Assembly (NCBI GenBank): GCA_029251085.1
Contig: JAQXDZ010000102.1
Coordinates: forward strand, 78,532-142,531
Origin: Mariniblastus sp.
GTDB lineage: Bacteria > Planctomycetota > Planctomycetia > Pirellulales > Pirellulaceae
Direction: 5' to 3'
Length of the DNA stretch: 64,000 nt
Part shown: piece after piece, positions 29,621 to 39,798 of the stretch
How positions within the stretch are numbered: position 1 is the first letter of the stretch
Layout of the letters: each line of letters begins with the position of its first letter
Translations under genes and position numbers: made by a program
The notes under the pieces: generated by a model
Told to the model about the DNA's origin: nothing
Seen by the model: only the letters and a program-made list of their open reading frames with translations
Database searches by the model: none

Positions 29621-29661
29621 GGTGAGTGTGAATTAGGTTTTCACACTCACCTTTTTCTTTT
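29621..29661 (+). terminator. Rho-independent terminator of xylA
   Basis: GGTGAGTGTGAA (29621-29632) and TTCACACTCACC (29640-29651) form a perfect 12-pair stem with a 7-base loop, followed at once by TTTTTCTTTT. It lies 67 bases after the xylA stop and separates xylA from the next sulfatase. Confidence 0.93.
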
Positions 29662-29676
29662 AGCGGATTCGAGCTT

Positions 29677-31143
29677 ATGAAATTCTCAAAAACTTTAATT
29701 TCTCTGGTGCCCCTCTTATTCGCTTTGAGCGTCTACTGCGCACCGACAAGTCAGCTCAGGGCTCAGGAAATCGCTCAATCACCAAATATCATTCTCGTTT
29801 TTATTGACGACATGGGCTGGGGAGATTTTTCATGCTTTGGCAATCAAGCAGTCGAAACCCAAAACATCGATCGACTCGCAAAAGAAGGGATTCGGTTCGA
29901 GCAGTTTTATGTTAACTCTCCTATTTGCTCTCCATCACGTGTCGCAATTTCGACTGGCCAATACCCTGCCCGCTGGAAAATCACATCTTACCTCGCTCAC
30001 CGCCAACTCAACCAACGGAGAGGGATGGATCAATGGCTAAATCCCGAAGCGCCAATGCTTGCAAGATTCTTGCAGGACTCTGGTTATTCGACTGGGCATT
30101 TTGGAAAGTGGCACATGGGCGGACAACGCGACGTGGGTGAGGCACCCCTTATTTCAAAATACGGATTCGATCAATCACTCACCAATTTCGAAGGACTTGG
30201 CCCCAGGGTTCTCGCTTTAAAGGATGCCTATAACGGCAAGAAAGTAACTGCTCATACTCTCGGTTCTGATAAACTGGGCGACCCATCTGAAATTACCTAT
30301 GTCGACCGATCGTTGGTAACGCAGTCGTTCACTCAGTCTGCACTGCAATTTATTAAAAAATCTGAATCCGAAAACAAACCGTTCTACATCAACCTCTGGC
30401 CGGATGATGTTCACTCTCCGTTCTTCCCTCCAGAAGCAAGACGCAGCGACGGTTCAAAACGAGCTCTTTACCACGGTGTTCTCGATACGATGGATGAACA
30501 ACTGGGTGTTCTTTTTGACTACGTAAGAGACAATCCCAACCTCCAAAACAATACCCTTATTTTAGTCTGTAGTGACAACGGACCAGAACAAGGTGCTGGT
30601 TCAGCCGGTCCATTCCGCGGATTTAAAACCCATCTGTTCGAAGGCGGCATTCGCAGTTCACTGATTGCCTGGGCTCCCGGATTGATAAATCGCAAAAAAA
30701 CAGGAACGGTTAATACCGATTCATGGTTTTCAGCGATGGATCTCGTACCTTCGATTTTATCACTTGCAAATGTCAAAACGGACACCACCTTTGACGGCCA
30801 ACGACTCGAATCAGTCATTCTTGGAAACACAATTGAATCCCGGAACGCACCCCTCTTTTTCCGTCGACCTCCGGATCGAGATTCCTTTTACGGCGTACCG
30901 GACTGCCCTGATCTGGCCGTTCGCGATGGAGACTGGAAACTACTGTGCGAATACGATGGGACACAAGCGGAATTATACAACCTTAAATTGGATCGCGGAG
31001 AAACGAACAATGTCGCCGCCAACCACCCCGACCTCACTCGCCGCTTAACAGCCTCTGTCGTTCAGTGGCATCAAGCCATGCCTCAGGACGCAGGAGCGAC
31101 ATTTGCCGCTACCCCCCGAAAACGCAAATCCAAGAATCCGTAA
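29677..31143 (+). CDS. Sulfatase (arylsulfatase A-like)
   Basis: A 488-residue exported sulfatase. Signal peptide about 1-30 (ends R-A-Q). Signatures: I-I-L-V-F-I-D-D-M-G-W-G-D near 38-50, formylglycine site C84-S-P-S-R88, F-G-K-W-H-M-G-G near 146, D-D-V-H-S-P-F near 249 and C-S-D-N-G-P near 300. The C-terminus is basic (R-K-R-K). C-S-P-S-R is the textbook motif for formylglycine conversion. It directly follows the xylA terminator, so it should have its own promoter. Its substrate is unknown; with xylA nearby a sulfated, xylose-containing glycan is a reasonable guess and no more. Confidence 0.92.
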   Translation: MKFSKTLISLVPLLFALSVYCAPTSQLRAQEIAQSPNIILVFIDDMGWGDFSCFGNQAVETQNIDRLAKEGIRFEQFYVNSPICSPSRVAISTGQYPARWKITSYLAHRQLNQRRGMDQWLNPEAPMLARFLQDSGYSTGHFGKWHMGGQRDVGEAPLISKYGFDQSLTNFEGLGPRVLALKDAYNGKKVTAHTLGSDKLGDPSEITYVDRSLVTQSFTQSALQFIKKSESENKPFYINLWPDDVHSPFFPPEARRSDGSKRALYHGVLDTMDEQLGVLFDYVRDNPNLQNNTLILVCSDNGPEQGAGSAGPFRGFKTHLFEGGIRSSLIAWAPGLINRKKTGTVNTDSWFSAMDLVPSILSLANVKTDTTFDGQRLESVILGNTIESRNAPLFFRRPPDRDSFYGVPDCPDLAVRDGDWKLLCEYDGTQAELYNLKLDRGETNNVAANHPDLTRRLTASVVQWHQAMPQDAGATFAATPRKRKSKNP

Positions 31144-31210
31144 AACACACTTTCAGATAGAATATAATTTTCGCAATCAATAACTAAACCCAAACACCGA
31201 GATCCCGAGC

Positions 31211-31594
31211 ATGCAAATCACGCGAGGAAGCCAAATTCAATTCATTCCGGCATCCCATGAAAACCCCGACGATCCCGGCGTTTTAAAACGCGTGCTTGCG
31301 ACCAAGAAAGATCTGTTCCATGGCCAGGTGATGATGGTTAACTGGTCATTGTTACCCGATGGTAAATCTTTCGAACCTCACTACCATGAGGACATGCAGG
31401 AAGTCTTTGTGATCTTAAATGGTACGGTCACAATGACGGTGGACGATCAAGCCCATGAACTCAGTCGCGGAGATGCGATCTTGATTGATCCCCACGAAAT
31501 CCATCGCATGAGCAATCAATGCGGCGAAGCAGTAGAGTACATTGTGTTTGGCGTTTCGACCGAACAGGATGGAAAAACGGTTGTGGTGCAATAA
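31211..31594 (+). CDS. Small single-domain cupin
   Basis: A 127-residue single-domain cupin. The metal-binding motifs are visible: H-Y-H-E-D-M-Q-E (about 57-64, His-x-His...Glu) and the second-motif histidine in D-P-H-E-I-H (about 96-101). Cytoplasmic; no signal. Such small cupins bind a metal and a small organic ligand, acting as isomerases, dioxygenases or sensors. Neither the sequence nor the neighbours identify the substrate. Confidence 0.8.
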   Translation: MQITRGSQIQFIPASHENPDDPGVLKRVLATKKDLFHGQVMMVNWSLLPDGKSFEPHYHEDMQEVFVILNGTVTMTVDDQAHELSRGDAILIDPHEIHRMSNQCGEAVEYIVFGVSTEQDGKTVVVQ

Positions 31595-31647
31595 GACAAC
31601 TTTTAAAAATCAGACCGCTTCTCACAATTCCATTGAGGAAAAACCAG

Positions 31648-32106
31648 ATGACCTTGCCAAAAAACCAGACGCACTTAGTTCGCCATTCAGTCCTACTTTT
31701 GGCGGTGTGCTGCACTCTCCTCAGTGGTTGTGCTGATCCTCCCGCCTCCGAAACTGGTTCCAAAACAGGAATCATTGGTAAAAAAACTCAGGAAGTTGGT
31801 GAATTCAAACCTGAGGATGGCGAGAAAATCGCCGACCTACAAGTGAAACCCTCCGCCAACCCCTATGCATCTGTCGGAGCCTATGGGTTTGCCGTTTCAG
31901 AAGTTTCAAAAATTGCGGTCAATCAGGCGTTGCAGTTTTTCAAAGCAGAGCACGGGCGGATGCCAAAAGACTACGATGAATTTATGTCTCAGATCATCAA
32001 ACGAAACAACATCAAGCTGCCAGTGCTGCCAGGCAACCGCCGTTACCAGTACGATCCCGCCAAGTATGAACTCGTGATCGTGGAAGCAGAAAAAGCAGAC
32101 AAGTAA
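31648..32106 (+). CDS. Small lipoprotein of a conserved planctomycete type, unknown function
   Basis: About 152 residues. Signal peptide with lipobox L-L-S-G-C (about 23-27), then an acidic linker and a compact C-terminal half with the helix A-V-N-Q-A-L-Q-F-F-K-A-E-H-G-R-M-P-K-D-Y-D-E-F, the pattern that pilin-like or secretion-linked planctomycete proteins use (a long helix and G-R-x-P). Start chosen at ATG 31648: GAGG lies 9 bases upstream and the signal peptide begins properly there; a longer frame reaching back to 31519 would overlap the cupin gene. It should be anchored in a membrane and face the periplasm. The function is unknown. Confidence 0.75.
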   Translation: MTLPKNQTHLVRHSVLLLAVCCTLLSGCADPPASETGSKTGIIGKKTQEVGEFKPEDGEKIADLQVKPSANPYASVGAYGFAVSEVSKIAVNQALQFFKAEHGRMPKDYDEFMSQIIKRNNIKLPVLPGNRRYQYDPAKYELVIVEAEKADK

Positions 32107-32232
32107 TTTCATTTATTTGTCCCGCAAATCGAGGCCATTCGCCTGCCAAGGCTGCCTGCGAGTCTGACAATCAAAATCCGACTTGCTTGGATAACTCCAA
32201 TTGGAAATTCCGCAAAGACATACCCAAGTGGG

Positions 32233-34122
32233 TTGCCCGGAAACAAGCTCTTTTTTTTAAATTTACTCGAATGCCCGAAGGACGCCGAATTGTCATCTGT
32301 TAATGAACCCCTCCCAGGCACTCGGCCTTCTAGCGCGATTCTTGGCTCGACTCTCATTTGCGAAAACCAAACCCAGTTCACCGTCTGGGCTCCCGATTGC
32401 CAATCGGTAAATGTGGAAATCATTGACCGCCAGGGCGACATCGAAAATGTTCGCAAACGCCATCCCCTGAAATCCGACAAACAAGGATTCTTTAGCGGGA
32501 CAATCTCTGACTGCGGTGCTGGCACGCTTTACCGATTCCAACTCAACAATGGAATGGGGCGACCTGACCCTCGCTCAAAGTCTCAGCCCTTCGGTGTGCA
32601 CGGGCCATCCGCAGTCGTTGATTCGAAACAGTTTCAATGGACGGATCAAAACTGGACCGGAATTGAAAAAAAAGATCTAGTCATTTACGAACTTCACTTG
32701 GGCTCGTTCACACCAACGGGGACGTACCTTGCCGCGATTGAACAGTTGGATGAATTGGTAAAACTAGGAATCACCGCCATCGAATTCCTTCCGCTAGCCC
32801 AATGCCCGGGGAACTGGAATTGGGGCTATGACGGTGTCAACTATTTTGCCCCAAGCAACAATTTTGGGACACCCGATGAACTAAAATGCCTTGTCAACGC
32901 TTGCCACAACCGCGGCTTGGCCGTAATCAATGACGTGGTCTATAACCACGTCGGCCCCGAAGGAAACTATCTAGCAGAATTCGCACCTTACCGATCCCCA
33001 AAATTTAATACGCCGTGGGGAGATGCACTAAATTTTGAACACACCGAAGTGCGTCAATTTGTCCTCGACAACGTCTCTTACTGGATCGACGAATTCCATT
33101 TTGACGGACTCCGACTCGATGCAGTGCATTACATGTTCGACGATCGAGAAGATCACATCCTGGCGGAAATCCGAGACTCGTTTCGCAAGCTCGAAACTGC
33201 ACAAAATCGCCGCACCCACCTCATTGGCGAATCAAATATTTACGATGCAGATTTAATCAATCCAATGGCCAACGGTGCCCCCAACTACGACGCGATTTGG
33301 TCCGATTGCCTGATGCACTCGATCTATAAACACGGGAACCCGGAATTGCGTCTTACTGATCGCCACTACGAAGAAAATGATATCGCCGAAGCGATTGAAC
33401 ATGCCTATGTTTTCAGCACCCCCGAGGCGAAGCGTGTCACAAAATCGGATCGAAAAAAACACAACCCAGCTGGCGGTCGTGACTACATCGAGTCGCTCAT
33501 CATTGCACTGCAAACGCACGACAGTGTCGGAAACCATCCTCATGGTAAAAGACTTCATCAACTAACCTCACCTGAATACCAGCGATCTGCTGCCGGGTTG
33601 ATCCTGCTTTACCCGTCGATTCCGATGATTTTCATGGGAGAAGAGTGGTCCACCAACGCACCGTTTCCATTCTTCGCAGATTTTGAAGATCGACGCTTAC
33701 GGAAATCTGTCGACCAGGGACGCCGCAATGAATACCCCCACCACGACTGGGATGGCTCTCCCCTGCCCTCTGACCCGGTTGCCTTTACCAGCACCAGGTC
33801 TCAACCAGATGACCTTAACCCCAATACGCATCGCTGGTATCAGAAATTATTATCATTGCGAAAAAAGTTGATTCAGGATGAAGTGTTGAACGCGAAAAAT
33901 TTATCAACCTATTCGGACCTGGAGAACTCAGTTTTTAAACTAATCTACAAAACTGACGAGGGTTCACTTCATGTCTGCGCCCGATTGGCTGGCCTGCAAG
34001 CCACCCCGCTCTCACTGCAAGCCATGGATGCTGGTGAAGTATTATTCAACTCAAACTCCGAATTGGGCACACCGACTGAACTCATTGGTTCACAGTGCTT
34101 GATCTGGATGTCAAAGACGTAG
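32233..34122 (+). CDS. treZ: GH13 malto-oligosyltrehalose trehalohydrolase-like enzyme
   Basis: Up to 629 residues, a GH13 glycosidase. An N-terminal beta domain (F-T-V-W-A-P-D-C) precedes the catalytic barrel. Matches to TreZ: N-W-G-Y-D-G-V near 195, D-V-V-Y-N-H-V-G-P-E-G-N-Y-L, W-G-D-A-L-N-F, nucleophile D296 in G-L-R-L-D-A-V-H, acid/base E333 in I-G-E-S-N, and Q-T-H-D-S-V-G-N near 425. TreZ releases trehalose from maltooligosyl-trehalose made by TreY. No treY lies in this window, so a role as a related branching or debranching enzyme is not excluded. Start uncertain: TTG at 32233 or TTG at 32290; the nearby ATG at 32271 is out of frame. Confidence 0.8.
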   Translation: MPGNKLFFLNLLECPKDAELSSVNEPLPGTRPSSAILGSTLICENQTQFTVWAPDCQSVNVEIIDRQGDIENVRKRHPLKSDKQGFFSGTISDCGAGTLYRFQLNNGMGRPDPRSKSQPFGVHGPSAVVDSKQFQWTDQNWTGIEKKDLVIYELHLGSFTPTGTYLAAIEQLDELVKLGITAIEFLPLAQCPGNWNWGYDGVNYFAPSNNFGTPDELKCLVNACHNRGLAVINDVVYNHVGPEGNYLAEFAPYRSPKFNTPWGDALNFEHTEVRQFVLDNVSYWIDEFHFDGLRLDAVHYMFDDREDHILAEIRDSFRKLETAQNRRTHLIGESNIYDADLINPMANGAPNYDAIWSDCLMHSIYKHGNPELRLTDRHYEENDIAEAIEHAYVFSTPEAKRVTKSDRKKHNPAGGRDYIESLIIALQTHDSVGNHPHGKRLHQLTSPEYQRSAAGLILLYPSIPMIFMGEEWSTNAPFPFFADFEDRRLRKSVDQGRRNEYPHHDWDGSPLPSDPVAFTSTRSQPDDLNPNTHRWYQKLLSLRKKLIQDEVLNAKNLSTYSDLENSVFKLIYKTDEGSLHVCARLAGLQATPLSLQAMDAGEVLFNSNSELGTPTELIGSQCLIWMSKT

Positions 34123-34167
34123 CCCATCGGTCGCCTCCATCTCAGACCAGGCGTCGCTACAAATTGA

Positions 34168-34758
34168 TCACTTCAGCGCATCCCCGGAACGGCCATTGTA
34201 AACCGGTTCATCACTATCCCGAAAACGTTGAAATACTACTTCCGCTTCTTTGGCCAGCACGTTTTCGATGACCTCTATTCCCCGCGCTTCCAACTCTTGC
34301 TGCCAGTTGGGATGCACTGCACCTTCGTCAAAGCCGGTCAATGATTCAATTCGTTCCCCCGAAGCCCCGATCACTAAACTTCGAACCCCGGACCAAGGCA
34401 GTGCTCCGCAACACATCGCACACGGTCTTCCATTGACAACAATTTGAAAGTCTGGCATTCCCGGACCTCCCAAATCAAAGGTCGCGAGTTTCGTCTGAGC
34501 AAGTGAGATGGCAACAATTTCGGCGTGCGCTGAGGAGTTGTTCGAAGGCACCACCCGGTTGACTCCAATTCCAACTACTTTCCCCGAGTTCTTTTCAAAA
34601 ATACCGGCAGCAAAAGGGCCACCGGTTTTTTTGTCCAAATTGAGCTCGGCAAACCGAATCACTTCTCTCATTCGCTGCTCAACGTCAGGAATGAACTCGG
34701 GTAATAATCGATTTTCATCGACAGCCCATTGCGGGAGTGAAACCTCAAAACTCATCAT
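34168..34758 (-). CDS. Nucleoside (guanine or cytidine-type) deaminase
   Basis: A 196-residue zinc deaminase of the CDA fold. The zinc-site signature is present: H-A-E-I-V-A (catalytic Glu) and P-C-A-M-C-C-G-A (two Zn cysteines) spaced as in guanine deaminases and tRNA adenosine deaminases. The long C-terminal part (L-T-G-F-D-E-G and H-P-N-W) resembles the GuaD branch, which hydrolyses guanine to xanthine. It lies 34 bases downstream of icd on the same strand and may be co-transcribed. tRNA editing (TadA) is less likely because the tail is long and the typical TadA sequence is not evident. Confidence 0.8.
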   Translation of the reverse strand: MMSFEVSLPQWAVDENRLLPEFIPDVEQRMREVIRFAELNLDKKTGGPFAAGIFEKNSGKVVGIGVNRVVPSNNSSAHAEIVAISLAQTKLATFDLGGPGMPDFQIVVNGRPCAMCCGALPWSGVRSLVIGASGERIESLTGFDEGAVHPNWQQELEARGIEVIENVLAKEAEVVFQRFRDSDEPVYNGRSGDALK

Positions 34759-34792
34759 GCCGATTCATACCCTTGGATTGCAAATCGCAAAC

Positions 34793-37790
<2,998 letters not shown>

Positions 37791-37988
37791 ATGCCGCAAG
37801 GTACGATAAAGAAGTTAACGGATAAGGGTTTTGGTTTCATCGAAGGTGAGCGAGGAGATATTTTTTTCCACCACTCTTCATTAGAAGAAACGACTTACGA
37901 AAATCTTCGCGAAGGTCAGAAAGTAGAATACTCGGAAGGACAAGGACCTAAAGGCCCTCGAGCCGAGAGTGTTCGCGTGGTCGATTAA
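37791..37988 (+). CDS. Cold-shock-domain protein
   Basis: A 65-residue cold-shock protein, an RNA chaperone of the CspA fold. The RNP1-like motif K-G-F-G-F-I and the RNP2-like I-F-F-H-H-S are intact. I chose ATG 37791 because GGGGAG lies 8 bases upstream and P-Q-G-T-I-K is the usual start; an in-frame GTG at 37782 would add three residues. A very strong terminator follows at once. It is preceded by a long leader. Confidence 0.93.
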   Translation: MPQGTIKKLTDKGFGFIEGERGDIFFHHSSLEETTYENLREGQKVEYSEGQGPKGPRAESVRVVD

Positions 37989-38007
37989 TCGAGCATCAAT
38001 CAAAAAG

Positions 38008-38062
38008 AAAACAGGATCCACGCAAGGCAATTGCTTTTCGTGGATCCTGTTTTATTTTAACC
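38008..38062 (+). terminator. Rho-independent terminator of the cold-shock gene
   Basis: AACAGGATCCACG (38010-38022) pairs perfectly with CGTGGATCCTGTT (38039-38051); the 16-base loop holds a further GCAATTGC palindrome. A T-rich run (TTATTTTAA) follows. Extra A-T pairs extend the stem by up to two. It begins about 20 bases after the csp stop. Confidence 0.93.
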
Positions 38063-38339
38063 CAAGTAGATTCAGCTTAATCTGATTCAACTGAATCACA
38101 TCGATGGAATTCTTCCAACCTGTTGTTCCGATCTCAACATCAAAGATTGCTAGCCATTTCTTTGACTGGAGCCATGCTGGCGCTCAAATGCAGCCATTTG
38201 TGCCAAGACTGACGGCAACTGTGGCCCCGTGCCTCCCATTTCGCTCTAGTCTCACCTCGCTAAATCAGCGATAGATAAGCACCCTCGGCCACCTGTCGAA
38301 AAATCTCAGTCCAACTCGCGATCCCGATTCTCTACCGAC
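38063..38339. other. Intergenic region before the exported protein
   Basis: Little is visible: one short inverted repeat, TGATTC-AACT-GAATCA, at 38083-38098, and otherwise no gene. The ATG of the next gene has no clear ribosome site. Confidence 0.35.
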
Positions 38340-39263
38340 ATGCGCTTCATCCGTCAAAAATCAATTCGACAAACATCGCCGGCCCGAATTCGATTGAATT
38401 TACGGGTCTTGCAGTCTGCTCTTGTGATCGCTGCTTTTTGGTCAGCCCAAGCGCAAGCCAAGCAGATTGCCCCTGTGCTTGCTAACCCAATAGCGCAACC
38501 TTCGAGTCGGACAGCGAATCCGGACCAGGCAGATGCGGGAGAGAAAATAGATCAACTCCTGACTCGACTTGTCCTTGAAAATATCCCTCACGAATTCGAA
38601 GACACGAAGGACTGGGGAAGGCAAGTCGAGCGATGGGATGGCGTAAAATTTCGACGCGAAGGACTTAAAATAGAAACTAATCGGCGAAAGAAATTAGTAA
38701 ACGATGGAACCTGGACTCGCTATTCTGTCCAACTCCGTGACCCCCAAGAAAAATTTTCGATCCAAATTAAGAATATGCAGGAGTCGGTAAAGAATAAATT
38801 CACTCTGGACGTTCACTTTGTTTCTGAGCTCAGCCTGAAGGCTCGCCATTCTAAATGGCTGAGAGGGGTCCAATTATTCAGCGTCAGTGCCGAGGGTTTT
38901 GCAAGTCTGCGACTCGTCGTCTCGGTTGATCTCGAAATAAAGCCAGTTTCGCTCAAATTCCCGCCTGATTTCGTTGTTTCTCCAGTCGTCAAAAAAGCCG
39001 ACATCGTATTAGACGAGTTCCGTATTGATCGCATTGGAAAAGTGGGCGGCGAAGTCAGCCAACAAATTACGAAAGCAATTCGCGCCAAGCTCGATGAAAA
39101 AATTGAAAAGAAAGAGCCAAAATTAGTCCGACGCCTGAATAAAGAGATCAACAAAAACAAAGACGACTTACGCATCTCGATCGCTGATTCAATTCATGCA
39201 AAATGGTTTTCCACAGCTCAAGATTTCTTATCTCAAACCGAGCAAAAACCCCCTTCCGATTAG
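38340..39263 (+). CDS. Exported protein of unknown function
   Basis: A 307-residue protein with a basic N-terminus and hydrophobic core (about 22-42, ending A-Q-A-K) consistent with a signal peptide. The mature part is mostly beta-strand until about 215, with a K-K-x-D-I-V-L-D segment, and ends in a Lys/Glu-rich helical region (about 240-300) that could form a coiled coil. I recognise no family. It precedes the predicted selenoprotein gene on the same strand by 135 bases, but no functional link is evident. Confidence 0.7.
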   Translation: MRFIRQKSIRQTSPARIRLNLRVLQSALVIAAFWSAQAQAKQIAPVLANPIAQPSSRTANPDQADAGEKIDQLLTRLVLENIPHEFEDTKDWGRQVERWDGVKFRREGLKIETNRRKKLVNDGTWTRYSVQLRDPQEKFSIQIKNMQESVKNKFTLDVHFVSELSLKARHSKWLRGVQLFSVSAEGFASLRLVVSVDLEIKPVSLKFPPDFVVSPVVKKADIVLDEFRIDRIGKVGGEVSQQITKAIRAKLDEKIEKKEPKLVRRLNKEINKNKDDLRISIADSIHAKWFSTAQDFLSQTEQKPPSD

Positions 39264-39398
39264 CCAAACTTACTGTGGCAACATGAAAATTAAATCGTGC
39301 TATAGTATTGAATCAGAGCGTTTCTGATAAACGGCAAATTCAAACTGCTCATTGGTAACACGCTCAAACCTATCCCAACTTTAGCCTTTCCAAATACA

Positions 39399-39767
39399 AT
39401 GAATTCCTTTCCGTCTACCGCACTGTTAATCACAGCGATCGCGATACTTGGTTTGAGCATCGGATGCGGTGAAAAACCGACACCGCCTGAATCGCCGAAA
39501 ACCGCAGTAGCAAAACCAGAATCAAAACCAGCACCCGAACTTCTGAGCGTTACGTTTTTTGTCGACGGCATGGTCTGAGGGATTGCCTGAACTTCAGCTG
39601 TTGAAAAACAGCTGAAACAACTACCGGGTGTAGTTGAAGCAACCACTGACATGCAGCAGCAAACTGCAACGGCCGTTTACGACCCAACGCTGTTTCATCC
39701 CGACCACGCCATCGAAGCAATTACTGGTCAATTTGAGTTATCAATCTTTGACGGTGGATTCGAATAA
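39399..39767 (+). CDS. Predicted selenoprotein: HMA-domain lipoprotein with two Sec (UGA) residues
   Basis: A 122-residue gene read through two in-frame UGA codons, at 39576 and 39588. Residues 1-23 are a signal peptide with a possible lipobox (S-I-G-C23); 24-48 a Pro/Lys/Glu linker; 51-120 a heavy-metal-associated (HMA, MerP-like) domain: V-T-F-F-V-D-G-M-V-U60-G-I-A-U64-T-S-A-V-E-K. HMA domains place two cysteines after G-M-x (CxxC or CxxxC) to bind Cu, Hg or Zn; here both are UGA. Downstream the frame is clean to TAA (L-P-G-V-V-E-A-T, T-A-T-A-V-Y-D-P). Two hairpins with SECIS geometry follow the UGAs. Pseudogenisation would need two nonsense changes, both TGA, exactly at the metal ligands. 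The Sec machinery is outside the window, so insertion is inferred. Function: periplasmic metal binding or transfer, perhaps mercury or copper handling. Confidence 0.8.
39593..39616 (+). promoter_or_regulatory. Predicted bacterial SECIS hairpin 1
   Basis: TTCAGCTGTT and AACAGCTGAA form a perfect 10-pair stem with tetraloop GAAA. The loop opens with G, as bacterial SECIS models require. The loop starts 24 bases after the first UGA (end 39578) and 12 after the second (end 39590). The first distance fits the usual 16-37 base window. Confidence 0.75.
39618..39636 (+). promoter_or_regulatory. Predicted bacterial SECIS hairpin 2
   Basis: CAACTAC and GTAGTTG form a perfect 7-pair stem with loop CGGGT (G at the second position). 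Its loop starts 34 bases after the second UGA, again within 16-37, so each UGA could have its own element. It lies entirely inside the coding sequence for Q-L-P-G-V-V-E, hence both coding and structural constraints apply. Confidence 0.6.
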
Positions 39768-39798
39768 CTTACGTCGCCGCTAAAACGATTGCTTGCCT

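Noticed and set aside
39290..39652. Minus-strand open frame of 120 codons over the selenoprotein gene
   Set aside because: It is the antisense shadow of the HMA gene and has no family, signal or ribosome site; the plus strand shows a coherent protein with clear domain order.
39399..39767. Reading the HMA gene as a pseudogene with two nonsense mutations
   Set aside because: Both changes would have to be TGA and hit exactly the two metal-ligand positions, leave all else intact, and be followed by two perfect hairpins at SECIS distance. Sec decoding is the simpler explanation, though only outside data can prove it.
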